The translations under genes were made by a program, and so were the position numbers. From Xanthostigma xanthostigma (Eukaryota; Arthropoda; Insecta; Raphidioptera; Raphidiidae), in the NCBI GenBank assembly GCA_963575645.1, contig OY754469.1, positions 39,080,753 through 39,144,752 on the forward strand: a stretch of 64,000 nucleotides of DNA, given 5' to 3'. The notes beneath the pieces were generated by a model. The model saw nothing but the letters and a program-made list of their open reading frames with translations. It did not search any database and was not told where the DNA came from. Of the stretch, positions 32,597-43,351 are shown piece by piece (positions within the stretch are counted from its first letter, which is position 1; the number at the start of each line of letters is the position of its first letter).

Positions 32597-33320
32597 GAGG
32601 ATCTATAAAAGAATTTATTAATCCTGGGGGTCCTAATAAGGATAATGGGAAACTGTTATCAAATTATTGCATTGTCATCGGTCCTTGATACGTATGCAAA
32701 GTTTCAAATTAATCAGACTTCGGGAAATTGGTGAAAATTATGCTCAAAGATTCCGTTACGGACATACATACATAGTTACAACCCAAACTAATATAAAGCG
32801 TTTAATAATAAGGATAATGGGAAACTGTTATCAAATTATTGCATTGTCATCGGTCCTTGATACGTATGCAAAGTTTCAAATTAATCAGACTTCGGGAAAT
32901 TGGTGAAAATAAAGCGTTTACTACAGAGGATCTATAAAAGAATTTATTAATCCTGGGGGTCCTAATAAGGATAATGGGAAACTGTTATCAAATTATTGCA
33001 TTGTCATCGGTCCTTGATACGTATGCAAAGTTTCAAATTAATCAGACTTCGGGAAATTGGTGAAAATAAAGCGTTTACTACAGAGGATCTATAAAAGAAT
33101 TTATTAATCCTGGGGGTCCTAATAAGGATAATGGGAAACTGTTATCAAATTATTGCATTGTCATCGGTCCTTGATACGTATGCAAAGTTTCAAATTAATC
33201 AGACTTCGGGAAATTGGTGAAAATTATGCTCAAAGATTCCGTTACGGACATACATACATAGTTAGTTACATACATACATAGTTAGTTACAACCCAAACTA
33301 ATATAAAGCGTTTAATAAAT
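32597..33320 (+). repeat. tandem array, 4 units (157-172 bp)
   Basis: GGATAATGGGAAACTGTTAT starts at 32640, 32812, 32969 and 33126, so the spacing is 172, 157 and 157. The core through CAGACTTCGGGAAATTGGTG looks identical in all four. Two inter-unit types alternate (with or without GCTCAAAGATTCCGTTACGG and ACATACATACATAG). Little divergence implies recent expansion. Confidence 0.92.
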
Positions 33321-33992
33321 TAAAATTTAAAATGCAGGCGATTGGGGAATGGGAAGAGAAAGAGATTGTAGATTATAGACGATCGACAACTAATTAAAGT
33401 CTTTTTAATCTGTAAGTAATTACTGTAAGTTTTAAACGAAATTTCGACTACATTGAATTTTTATTTCTCTCGATTAGAGTTGGGAATAATCGAGGATTTT
33501 AGCTATCTGTAGGTAGCTATTCAAATGGTTTTGATAACGGAATGATTCATTCGAAATGATTCCTTCACATGATGTATAATAATAATAGGAGGTTGTGAAC
33601 GAATGACTGTTTCAACTTTCGAGCAAATTGGCTCTCGATTTAGATTATCATTTTTGACAAAGTTACCTATAATTTTTTATAGTACCTACATGTACATACG
33701 CAGATAAAAGACGTAAATAATAGTATTCAAAACTGTGCAATGCGTTAGTATCTCGAGTGGTTAGATACTATTTGAATGTAAACACAATTCGTTCTATCTG
33801 TCTATGCAGTCGATATGATTATTATTATATCGAATGAATTTAGCTCTAATTTTCGATTATTTGACTTGAGAGAGTCACCTGCATGCAGTGCTTCATAGAA
33901 TAGACTTAGATAAAAAGAGTAAGTAATCATATTCAATACTGTGAAATGCAACCGGAGAGAGACAATTACATGTAATAATCAAAGATATACAG

Positions 33993-34167
33993 AATGTAGA
34001 CGTTTTTAAAAGAAAAGTTAGAACATTATTAATAAACAGTTGTCCGTACGATTCAAATTTTACTTTTTAATAATCATTTTATTCCATTTTATTGTATAAT
34101 ATTGTATTGACGTATTGCACCCTTTTTGAAAATGCAAATAAATGAATATCTATCTATCTATCTATCC
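33993..34167 (+). pseudogene. LINE C-terminal tail with TATC repeat
   Basis: Reads NVDVFKRKVRTLLINSCPYD, then SNFTF and a stop (34068-34070), matching the FKRxLKxxL...CPY ending of Jockey-like proteins. The UTR has TTGTATAATATTGTATTGAC and GCAAATAAATGAATATC, then a TATC repeat at 34149-34166. Confidence 0.75.
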
Positions 34168-34316
34168 AATAATTAAGAAGAGTAACAAAGTCTTTAATTA
34201 TCGAGTAATCAACAATTTAACAACAAAAGCATATATCTTTCACCTACTAGTAGTAGGAAAACATTATTAAAAAAACATGTTTGAGCGGCATTGCCCCTGA
34301 CTTTGGGAAATGTCGC

Positions 34317-34469
34317 TCAGGGTCTCATAAAGTTGTGTCCCCAATCCAATCCGGCTGTTTTACTGCTTTGATCATAATTGTTTTTGATATTGTTGCGCTC
34401 AGCAAATTTAAAAACAAGTTTACGCAAATCTGCAGCACTGAGTCCATAGTATAACGAGCCCAGCAACTT
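34317..34469 (-). pseudogene. pogo/Tigger-like transposase DNA-binding fragment
   Basis: The minus strand reads LLGSLYYGLSAADLRKLVFK, then FAERNNIKNNYDQSSKTAGL, then DWGHNFMRP and a stop. The order GLTxxDvRxLAfxlAEkNnI..F....kxAGxDWxxxFlxR is the CENP-B-type helix-turn-helix of pogo-like (Tc1/mariner superfamily) transposases. The expected downstream LSLRxPExxS block is only dimly visible after a frame change. It is a decayed fragment without the DDE domain. Confidence 0.7.
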
Positions 34470-35057
34470 AACTTGTTCAGCACCTAATTAAAAATTAGAT
34501 CAGCGCGGCCGCAAACAAAGAAACGCTCTTCACGGTCGCATGACGCGAGCTGACTGTCCGTTTGCATCGCTGTCTATTAGAGACCCCCTCCCCTCGCGCT
34601 TCATGCGACGTGACGTGTTGCTACGTTCCTTTTTGACAGAGTTACAGAGGTGAGCGCCATTACCCAGTGAGCGCCATTCCCCCTCCCTCCCCTAACAGTT
34701 GTTCTGTCAGCAGTTTATTGTAAATAAATTTTGAAAAATTGTTCTTATTATAATTTTTAACATGAGAAGTGTTTTAAAGAGTAAAGAAAGAGCGTAATAT
34801 AATAATTTATTACTGTATTATAAAGCTGTAACTCGTAGGTATAAAAATCATTCGAATAACCCTCTCGAGACGTCTGGGAATGCTTTAATATAATCGAATA
34901 GGTCACTCGAAACAATTCATCTCTACTCCCGATCCGAGTCGCATATTTTCAAGCCCTTACTGGTATAATAAAATCACGTGATCATTGATAACAACTGCGC
35001 AAGCTCAGTAGGCGTAATCCTATGTCCGCGGCATCCAATAAGGCATGTATCTATGTT

Positions 35058-35228
35058 ATATATGTTACGGTAAATGTAAACTCTTGAGAAATGTACACTT
35101 TTATCGTAAAATGAGCCGGAAAATGTGTACATTTGCCGCAATATCTACACTTAATGTACACATTTACCGGCACATTTTACGGTAAAAGTGTACATTTCCC
35201 AAGAGTTTACATTTACCGTAACATATAT
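35058..35228. mobile_element. palindromic MITE
   Basis: Arms ATATATGTTACGGTAAATGT.. and the inverse ..ACATTTACCGTAACATATAT pair over about 75 bp with a short centre. TAAATGTACAC and TACGGTAAAAGTGTACATTT repeats recur inside. Probable TA or TATA target. Confidence 0.8.
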
Positions 35229-35650
35229 ATAGTATTGTGTATTGTTACATTATTAACAAAAGACGATTCACCATAAAGTTCAATGAACTAACCAAACCCA
35301 GACGGCATGACTTGAGCACCAGTTATACTTGAATAACGAATTGAAACAAATAATCAGTTCAGTTGTATCTATATAGTCTTCGATCATCGACAAGGTAAGT
35401 TTACACACGTGACTCGACCGCGACCGATTGCGTTTCGTGCAAACGAAAATACACAACTCTTTATTTTCGATGTGGAACGTCGAATGGCATGTTTGGTTGG
35501 GAGTAGAACCGTGCAATTGACGCGATACTTTTATGGGACAAACGTTACGCCTGTGTGCGTTAGATTAAACACGGTTTTAGTTGAAGGCGGCATCTGGATA
35601 ACAGGGCGAAATTTAGTTATTTCATTGATTTTATATTAAAATATTGTCGA
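35229..35650. other. unassigned spacer
   Basis: Two opposite frames overlap here (35280-35516 minus, 35409-35639 plus). Neither resembles a known protein and both are shorter than 80 codons, so I leave them as chance frames. Confidence 0.35.
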
Positions 35651-35651
35651 C

Positions 35652-35801
35652 GAATGTGTGGCCAAACTCAATTTGGAGCATTGCCAAACAAGACGACTTC
35701 TTTGACTCAGATTGGAACCTGGTCGGTATTAATTGTCGTTTCCTTCGACCAGCCTCAAACATTTGCTAACCATTGTCACTGGTGAAGCGGCCACACATTA
35801 A
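35652..35801. mobile_element. 150-bp TIR MITE
   Basis: Ends GAATGTGTGGCC and GGCCACACATT are inverted over 11 bp. No clear target duplication. Confidence 0.55.
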
Positions 35802-35849
35802 ACGGTATTGGGCCAGACTCGTCATGTGTATATTATCATGAGATATTAT

Positions 35850-36590
35850 TAGAGAATACAATCCCGAGATTACGGGATTTTTTATGCGTAATCCCGGAAC
35901 TATTCCGGGATTAGACTATGTGGTTTCTAATTGGGCTCAAATGAAAAAACAACTTGAGTAATTTCTTAAAAAATGTTTTAATATCGTTGCACAGCAGCAC
36001 AACACAAATCACAATATAGTAAGAAAAGAAAATAGAGAAAACAAAAAAAAAACTTTACTTATGCAAGAAATCAAAAAGACAACACAAAAAAACTATTTAG
36101 AATTTCGAAAATACAATCGCAGAAATATTAAAGTATCCAATGTTTGACTTCCAATCCTGCTTCGTAGTTTATTGCCAACATAAACAGCAGCTGAAAACGC
36201 TCGCTCAGGTTCTACGCTGGTTGGAGGAATAGGACAATAGAACTTATATGCTGTTTCTAAGTGATATATCCACGAGCTCCTCCATTTTCGAACAGCCTTA
36301 TTTCACATCTAATACTATTTACCAACCACGATTTTTTGTACTTGTACTTCAGGATCTGGAGATTTCATTTTCTTACGTATCGTACCGCGTATTTAAGGAT
36401 TGTTTTTTGTCGTTATCTAATTAATAATGTTAATATAATCTAGGCAAGGTAATAGTCAAGGCGCAACGGATTACGGAATGCAAACTAGATCTGTTTGTGG
36501 CAATCCTGAAAATCCCGACATCAGCCAAGTATACAGTCCCGGGATTTTCGGGGTCAGAAAACGGCCGGGATCCCGGGATTGTATTCTCTA
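35850..36590 (-). mobile_element. hAT element with transposase relic
   Basis: Ends TAGAGAATACAATCCCG and CGGGATTGTATTCTCTA are perfect inverted repeats over 17 bp. The flanks do not form a clear 8-bp duplication. Both ends carry further CCCGGGATT motifs. It encodes the remnant at 36093-36260 and interrupts the older MITE copy at 36591-36735. Confidence 0.85.
36093..36260 (-). pseudogene. hAT transposase C-terminal dimerisation domain
   Basis: The minus strand reads YCPIPPTSVEPERAFSAAVY, then VGNKLRSRIGSQTLDTLIFL, then RLYFRNSK and a stop at 36093-36095. This is the hAT dimerisation signature: PxTSxxxERxFSxxxxxxxxxRxxLxxxxxxxLxFLR. It is about 55 codons long and sits correctly inside the inverted ends of its own element. 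The N-terminal zinc finger and catalytic part are gone, so the element is non-autonomous. Confidence 0.85.
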
Positions 36591-36735
36591 CTAATGATAC
36601 AAAACAATGCTGATTTGAGTACACATATATATAATGATACGGAACGTTTGCAGCGTTCTCTCTCTGAACTGCAGACACTTTCACTTATGGCAAGCATACC
36701 CGCTAGCGTACTCTAGTACTTATATCTCTATGGTT
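36591..36735 (-). repeat. MITE copy interrupted by hAT
   Basis: The reverse complement of CTGATTTGAGTACACATATA..GCTAGCGTACTCTAGTA matches 31822-31960. The hAT at 35850 cuts it at its inner side. Confidence 0.7.
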
Positions 36736-37266
36736 TAGCCTCTGCTTAACACAGAAACGATTCAGATTTCCGTGACTGGAGCGTACAAAAATTATACAAT
36801 TTATTTCGTTCAATATTCATGCTCTGACCAATTTTACGCACAAACTAACTGATAAATTTATTAAATTATTGTTATTATTTTCAAGGCTACGCTCTGGCTT
36901 CATTTTATTCTTTGACACGTTTCAGACTTACTGGAATTATAGATTCGTTTTTGAAGTGAAAAGTCTTTACGCACGGTAGAGTGAATTCAAGCGGCTGAAC
37001 GCGTGCACAAAAGGCTACTATAAATGATCAAAGACCTATGTTTTGATATACTAAATGTTGCATTATTCTTAGTAAGTACATATTTTTTAATATTAGAGCT
37101 TCTTTGAAAAGTGGGGCAACTATCCGGCTTTTACCCTAATAAAATACAAAACAAATATTTGACATAGCAAAACACGTCAGGCAAAGTTAACAGACTATAT
37201 GTATTAGGAATAAATTAATTAGGTGAAATTTGGTAATTTTTCTTTCTTCCCTCCATATAACGAAAA
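36736..37266. other. unassigned spacer
   Basis: No supported gene. GTTTTTGAAGTGAAAAGTC at 36949 is a short phrase that also occurs near 556. Confidence 0.3.
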
Positions 37267-37842
37267 AAATTGGTTGTCTGTAAAGTCGGTTTACGGACGA
37301 TTGTTTTACGTGATAACGTATTCCGCTCGAATATCATATTTAATAATACATAACCTAAATTTTAGTAGCTGTCAAACTATATTTTTACCGACTAATAATT
37401 TGATCAACCAAAGCAAAATACATATTTTTAAGCAATTATAAAAGACATTTAAAAAAATGTATATATATTATATATTTGTTAACAAACCGTATAATTTATC
37501 TGCTGTTATGAAATGCAGATAACTCCCAAGATTTGTTTTTGATACAAAATGTAGCTGCGTTTGTGTACAAACTATCAATTGATCAATACATGTCCATTCG
37601 TTGTGAATAATATCATATTTTATCCATAATGACGGCGATCAGTTATTTTTAACAAAATAAAATGACATTTATTAATTATTATTAGCGCCATATTGCCATT
37701 GCCGATCGTGCCTCTCTATCACTTATATCGCGCTCTCGCTTGCACGCTCAGGCAGGACGTTACACTTTTCGGAACGTTACACTTTTTCGTGCATGCAGCC
37801 GGTGTTTCATCAATTTATAAGACGTTATCACGTCAAAAAAAT
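37267..37842 (+). mobile_element. GTGATAAC element, longest forward copy
   Basis: Starts TTGGTTGTCTGTAAAGTCGG with ACGTGATAACG and ends CAATTTATAAGACGTTATCA then CGTCAAAAA. The middle includes ATCGCGCTCTCGCTTGCACG. Copies at 3594 and 18842 show different internal deletions. Superfamily unknown; a DNA transposon with GTGATAAC/GTTATCAC subterminal repeats is likely. Confidence 0.78.
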
Positions 37843-38225
37843 GCTCGGTCCCTTGAGGTCCGTTATAAAGAGGTTACACTGTAATAAAAAAGCAATAGGA
37901 TTATTATATGATACCAATTTAATCTGAATTTAAATAAAATAATTGTTTTATTATTTAGTTTTAATGTCAACTCAGAACAAAGACATATTTTCGTTTCTTT
38001 TTTTACTGTTTATCTTATTCCACTATTTTATGCATGTAAAATTATCACCTTATAAAAGAATATATTTTGTATGCAAATGTGTTTTTTATTCATGTCAATA
38101 AACTCATTTCTGCTACCGCATTGTTTTTATCTTATATACAGGTTGTTTAAGTTCGCCAACTATTCTTTTTAAAACAAAATATTTTACAAGACATTACCCT
38201 TTTAACTTCTTATTTGTTTTTTATA
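37843..38225. other. unassigned spacer
   Basis: AT-rich. No feature recognised. Confidence 0.3.
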
Positions 38226-38344
38226 ACTAGCGGCCTAGCCCGACTTCACCCGAATTTGCAGATGACCATCGTTTTTTCGTCGACTTACGTTGCAAAATTG
38301 GTCTCCTCGAAAAGTAATTTTATTCGCGATAATATATAGCCAAA

Positions 38345-38859
38345 AGTTACAATTTACAAAATTTCCCAGTTTTTAAAGAGCCACTAAACATTTTCGTTTC
38401 AGTATTATAGTATTTGCTTAATAGGTATAATATACCTATATATCCGAGGACCACACGTCGCGACGGGGGCGGTGCGGGTGAGACTCGAGTGGAAATGGCT
38501 GAGAGATAGACATGGTACTAAATCATGGATCGATTGGACGATTTTTAAGGGTTTATATAATAAAATAATTATTTAAATCTTTGATTAACGTCTGATTAGA
38601 ACTCTTCAATTACATTAAAAATAAATAGAAACTAATTATTAATTATTTTTTATATTTTTAGATCCGTTCTGAAGAAGATCCAAATCCGGATCGAAACTAT
38701 AATGTATTATTGATATTTTTTGTTAATATATTGTCTGAAAAATTAGTCGATAATTTTATTTTTTGAAAATAACTATTTGTTGCGTATGGAGCTGGAGAGC
38801 CGCAACTTTACATCAAAAGAGCCGCATGCGGCTTGCAAGCCGCAGGTTGCGGACCCCTG
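38345..38859 (-). mobile_element. hAT element, one end lost
   Basis: The minus strand opens CAGGGGTCCGCAACC at 38859, with GCATGCGGCTC repeats. The other side (AAAAGTTACAATTTACAAAA, TTTTTAAAGAGCCACTAAA) matches the start region at 63842-64000, where CAGGGGTCGGCAATCC is kept. Here that terminus is deleted. The host Helitron reads TATAGCC on the left and GCCTATGT on the right, so part of the duplication may have been lost. It contains the repeat at 38575. Confidence 0.75.
38575..38770 (+). repeat. repeat with hammerhead-like core, copy
   Basis: Reads ATCTTTGATTAACGTCTGAT, then TTCTGAAGAAGATCCAAATC, CGGATCGAAAC, and ATATTGTCTGAAAAATTAGT. It matches 54640-54926 and 41983-42600. CTGAAGA, a GATCC/GGATC stem and GAAAC stand in hammerhead-core order. 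Possibly a Penelope-like end. Confidence 0.6.
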
Positions 38860-38989
38860 GCCTATGTCTTTCCATTCTAAATATTGGTGAAAAAATGCTT
38901 GAAATCGGATGAGTAGTTTCGGAGATTACCCACCGCATATACCTACACAAACCCATAAAATTCGCACTCTCTATAATAATCTATATACA

Positions 38990-39372
38990 GGGTGTCCAAA
39001 ACTCTCGAAACGGTCAAAAAACTCGAAAGCTACGCATCGAATGAAAAAATACGTGTCAAATTTTTTCAAAAAAACTATGTACTGACACCGCATTTGACCT
39101 AAAGTGGGTGGGGCGGGGGATAACCTTTGAAATTTAAATGGTAATCACCATTTTTTATTACAGAATCCGGTTTTACAGCAAAAAATATATACAGTTTGTC
39201 AGAAACTGATTTTTAGATTCTTGACAGATGTCGCTGTAATCTCGAAAAATAAAATTAAACATTTTACTTATGGGGCAATCATCGATGAATGAGTACCCTA
39301 TTCTCAAGAGTCTTGACAGACAGACGGACAACAAAGTGATCCTTTTTTCCTTTTGAGGTACGGAACCCTAAA
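38990..39372 (+). repeat. ACAGGGTGTCC fragment plus dispersed repeat
   Basis: TATACAGGGTGTCCAAAACT at 38983 resembles the end of a TA-targeting element but has no partner. 39305-39372 (GACAGACGGACAACAAAGTG, then TTTTGAGGTACGGAACCCTA) is the forward copy of 24740-24830. Confidence 0.5.
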
Positions 39373-40169
39373 AATAACAGAGTTCACCGAAATACCAAAC
39401 GGGTGAGTGTATCACACACATTTGTATAATAAACGCAATAGTGACAAAAGTGTTAACATCTTTTACACTAAAGGACGATACCAAACACACCTGCTATGAG
39501 GAAGAGGAAGCCAGTATAATGCAATCAAGAGCTGTCGTTTTTGTTACAGTCTGTATGTTTCACTGACATTTTATATAGCTGACGGAGAGACAAACAGACA
39601 GATTCAGAGGCAATTAGTCAGATATACACACGTTTAGTAAAATTAGTAGTTTAAGTTAGACAAAAGAAACACTCAAATGCTTTGCTATTATAGTACACTG
39701 AACTTTGTTGTATCTAATTCTAAGGGCAGATTCACATCGGACGAATTTAGGATTTAATAAAGAACTCAGAGCATTAACTAGCTTTTTGGGGGCCCTGGGC
39801 AAGACACCTCATCACTGGCCCCCCCTACATGAAATTTTATTAATTAAATAAAGCATAATATACTTATTTCCCCAAAATAATAGATTTAACCGGTAGTATA
39901 ACCAGAAAAACAAATTTCTTTGTTCTTTTTTTGGTGAGCATGTTGTTACGACAGTAGTAGGGAGGGGGGAGTTGGTCTACTATTTACGGACAGGATTCCA
40001 AAAAGGCGTACAGTTTTTTTTTAATATAATGTGAATTTTTACGGTCTTTCTAAGTTTTTTCTAGTGCTCCCTTTTCGTCTGGGCCCTGGGAACGTGTTCC
40101 TGTTTCGCCTGCGTATAGATACGGTCCTGTAAATAACTCTTACATTACAAATTGCATTACAAAATTAGG
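39373..40169. other. unassigned spacer
   Basis: GGGGGCCCTGGGC (39790) and CTGGGCCCTGGG (40080) look like decayed repeat ends, but I could not pair them. No gene. Confidence 0.35.
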
Positions 40170-40465
40170 TACCGACCATTGTTGAGGTTTTCCTTGGTTT
40201 CCTTCAATAATTCCAGATAAATATCGAGATGGTTTCTTATTCAAGGCCATGGCCGATTACCTGTCAAACTCCTATTCTCAAAATTTGCCTACCTTATCCT
40301 AATGTCCTAAAATTCCTTCATTCGCCCATCGCTATTAATTAAGTGAAAGTAGAAAAATGTAGAAAAAATAACGGGAAGTGTGATAGATGGAAAATAGTAA
40401 TGGCGCGAATGGCGTTTGTTATGACAAAGTCGAGAAACAAACGTTAAACGCATTATTATTATTAA
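40170..40465 (+). mobile_element. SINE copy, 5'-truncated
   Basis: Starts within the body at ACCGACCATTGTTGAGG and runs to GTCGAGAAACAAACGTTAAA, with an ATT tail at 40450-40465. The tRNA head is missing, as expected from incomplete reverse transcription. Confidence 0.82.
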
Positions 40466-40476
40466 ATCCATTTTTA

Positions 40477-40522
40477 AAAAATCCATCAGTACGTATACTA
40501 ATATATATACTGATGGATTTTT
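40477..40522. repeat. hairpin beside the SINE tail
   Basis: AAAAAATCCATCAGTA and TACTGATGGATTTTTT are exact reverse complements around a TA-rich loop. Confidence 0.8.
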
Positions 40523-41284
40523 TTACAATCTTTGATGCAACTTAACGTACCTACAAAAAATAATAAATTGATTTTTACAAGCTTTCATTAAATTAGATCT
40601 CTATTCTCTTTGGTAATAAAATTAAAGAAACATTAGAAAAACCAAACAATAACAGTAAGTACTTTCTTTTTTTCAATAAGAAAAAATAAATCTTTTCGAA
40701 TTAAAGAAACTAAATTTTATTATCGCATTTTGACAAAAAAATTATTTATCTATAAGTCATTTTAAAAATCGGACTGTAAACAAAACTTCGCCCGTACGCC
40801 TTTAAAAAGAGGACAAATCCGGGGAAACCCGGACGGATTGTAACCTTAGCTGTATAAACTCAGAGAACAGGAACATAATGATGCGGTATGGATTGCGTTA
40901 TTTGGTTTTAAATCGGCCTTTAAACGCTGCAATAAGATGTGATACGTGTGAAATAACGCCGGTTACAATTTGATAAATGACGCTATGATTAATGGAGCCT
41001 TATTTGTTACACCGTGTTCCAAAAATACATGCACCAATTTATTATTATAATCTCTTCGAACGAATTACGCAAAAAAACAGTGTCCCCGCGATGCTTTATT
41101 TATTTATATAACAGATGCAGCAAAGCTAAATTAACACTGTCCGGACAGATGACGTGCAAGCTAAACAAGAAATTCATTGAAATCGGGTCGATGTTAAGGA
41201 TCGCGCACACTTGTCAAGCATGAACCAGCACGACCAGCAAAAACCTGCAACCTGAACGATGTCGCACACTAAACCAGCCAAGGG
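40523..41284. other. unassigned spacer
   Basis: GAGGACAAATCCGGGGAAAC near 40811 resembles the end of a DNA transposon, but no partner was found. Otherwise no feature. Confidence 0.3.
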
Positions 41285-41450
41285 CACGCACAAATTGTAT
41301 GGTATTTGGTTCTCGGTTAAAATAATCGAAAATGGTTTTAAAAGTGTCCGTAGGCGTATAGTCTAAAAACTAATAGATTTTTAGCTACAGATATGTTTAG
41401 CGAGATTTTAGAAACATGGATATCCGTTGAATTCACAATCAAAAAATCCT
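41285..41450 (+). repeat. single arm of the 605-1121 foldback family
   Basis: Shares TTTGGTTCTCGGTTAA, AAACTAATAGATTTTTAGCT and TTTAGCGAGATTTTAGA with the left arm at 605-797. No opposite arm follows. Confidence 0.75.
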
Positions 41451-41982
41451 TTTTTGTAGTAAAATCCGAATCTGCAATAAAAATTAGGGATTTCCATTTA
41501 AAATTGCAAAGTTGCCCACCGCCCCAACCGCTGGGTGGGGGTAGGGGTCACTGGTCTCATTAAATAGCTCTCAAAAAAATATTTTTTACGTGTTTTCACG
41601 TTTTTTGATTCCATGCATCGTCTGCGAGATTTTTCGGGTTCCGGGACTTTTCTAACACCTGTATAGGTGTATAGGACATAATATAGATAGATATAAAACT
41701 CAAAATTTGTACGGTAACTCCGATCTTCATGTACAGATTTTTTTGCTTCGTGTTGTGCAGGTCGTTCAGGTTGATGCTTGACAAGTGTGCGCGGTCTTGT
41801 ACTCGAAACCTTTCGCTTTAAAAATTAATCCGTCGGGAGAGCTGAAGTAACAGTTTTTACGCGAGGGGGAAGGATTTGAGATGAAGAACGCAAGGGATGT
41901 TTTCAAAACAAAGAAATCAACATTATAGGTATCTGTTTAAAGATATTAATTAAGTTTCGATTCTAAATAAATTATAAATTCA
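41451..41982. other. unassigned spacer
   Basis: C-rich CCCCAACCGCTGGGTGGGGG at 41520 forms a small imperfect hairpin. No gene. Confidence 0.3.
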
Positions 41983-42600
41983 AATCTTTGATTAACGTCT
42001 GAATACAACTCTTCAAATAATAGTATATTGTGCGACTAGTGAGAGAAGGAGAAGATTCCATGAGCGTGAAATTAATGCTGCACGAGCGCAGCGAGTGCGG
42101 TAAAACGCACGCGAGTGGAATATTCTCCTTCGATCAATGGTCGCACATAATATTTTATTCAACTAGCAGGAGTAATATGTAATCGGGGCCCTGATAAAAG
42201 AGGGAAAAATAATAAATCACTTCATTGATTGACGTACCCACCGTCAGTGTATGCACACAAGATTGCCATGACTTTCACTGAATTGCGATGCTGTTTTCAT
42301 ATATACAATACCGCCTACCACGTTCCTATTGGTCCAGAAGCTGCGTGCAGTTTTTTTTCATTATTGCACGCTTGGGCTTGCTATTGAGTTTCTATTGGTC
42401 CAGAAAATTCATTATCACACTGTACGGCTAATTATTAGCACTCTACGCGTCAACATGAAGTAATTTATTATTTCTCCCGAGTTTAGCAGGGCCCCGAAAT
42501 TACATATTACTCACGCGTGTTGAATAAATAAAATTATCGACCAATTTTTTTCAGACTATATATTGACAAATAAAATAATCAATATTTCATTTTTTGGGTT
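41983..42600 (-). repeat. hammerhead-core repeat family, copy with insertion
   Basis: The left part TTGATTAACGTCTGAATACA and the right part AATAAAATTATCGACC..TTTTTCAGACTATATATTG are contiguous at 54650-54715 but separated here by about 500 bp. The 54.6-kb copy therefore serves as an empty-site reference. Confidence 0.75.
42021..42522. mobile_element. insertion made of two successive hairpins
   Basis: First hairpin, 42029-42153: TGTGCGACTAGTG.. pairs with ..CAATGGTCGCACATAATA. Second inverted repeat, 42160-42525: ATTCAACTAGCAGGAGTAAT, then ATGTAATCGGGGCCCTG, pairs with CAGGGCCCCGAAATTACATA and GTTGAATA. AATAA flanks both sides (42016-42020, 42523-42527) and may be the target duplication. It may be one composite element or two independent insertions. 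Confidence 0.7.
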
Positions 42601-43229
42601 CAAAGTTATGATAATAAACTAAATAATAATTATCAATAATCTTAATAAGCTGATGTCATGTTCCAAAAGTATTAAATAAGTTTCTTAAAGTTCAGGTATT
42701 AACTAATTAATATTTTATTATAGATATGAGCAAAGGTTATTTTAATGTTATGAACTTAGATTAGAAAGGTTAAAGGTTATATTACGTGTTACAAAATAGT
42801 ATTTCAATTAATAAAATCATAGTTTTTACACTGCTACCTTTAACCCAGCCTTTTCTAATTTTTTTCACTTAGGTATATGAATAGTATACCGTCTTTAAGG
42901 GCGGGCCTAAGCCCAGGACCTCGCAGTCATCCAGGGGACTCAGTGCAAAATAACCCAATTTTTGAACCAATTTTTTGTGATGATTAAAAATAAATAGAAG
43001 TTTTATATAATTTTTGTTATCTACTTTTAAATAGGAATTAATTAGAAAATTTGAGAAAAATATTTATTTTCATTATCGTCTTTTCAACATGTACATCGCA
43101 TCGACTCATAAGCTAAAAAGGTCGGTCCGCCATTGCGTTTGTGTTTTGTTACATTATACTATACTATAGTAACATCTAAGCGAAAAGCAGGTATAACTTT
43201 GGACGGCTGAAGATCACGCTTATTCCAAT
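42601..43229. other. unassigned spacer
   Basis: GGGCGGGCCTAAGCCCAGGA near 42899 looks like a decayed transposon end. No gene or partner found. Confidence 0.3.
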
Positions 43230-43351
43230 CAGTGTTGCCAGATATCCAGTTTTAGCGGTAGATCTACCGTTTTTTTAATAATACTCCCGTTGTCCCGTTT
43301 TTTTATTAATCCGCCGTTTTGGTTTCTTTAATTTTCTGAATATTAATGAAA

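Larger units (their letters stand above)
33475..34925. mobile_element. 1.45-kb hAT element hosting nested pieces
   Basis: Ends TAGAGTTGGGAATAATCGAG and an imperfect partner ending CATCTCTA. The flanks CTCTCGAT (33467-33474) and CTCCCGAT (34926-34933) match at 7 of 8. Parts of both halves recur at 45950-46590. Inside are a LINE tail (33993-34167) and an HTH transposase fragment (34317-34469). Confidence 0.75.
38226..38985 (-). mobile_element. Helitron-like element invaded by hAT
   Basis: The plus strand begins CTAGCGGCCTAGCCCGACTT, the inverse of the GC-rich 3' end. It continues to GCGATAATATATAGCC, resumes at CCTATGTCTTTCCATTC after the hAT, and ends with GAGTAGTTTCGGAGATTACC and the inverse of the 5' start. 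The CTAG terminus is at 38226. Confidence 0.7.

Noticed and set aside
32597-33320. Tandem array as a CRISPR
   Set aside because: Units are 157-172 bp without regular spacers, there are no cas genes, and the context is a eukaryotic transposon landscape.
35850-36590. Exact target duplication for this hAT
   Set aside because: GATATTAT and CTAATGAT match at only 4 of 8, so the hAT call rests on its ends and transposase relic.
39790-40090. GGGGGCCCTGGGC and CTGGGCCCTGGG as a transposon end pair
   Set aside because: The sequences are not inverted to each other and no flanking duplication was found.
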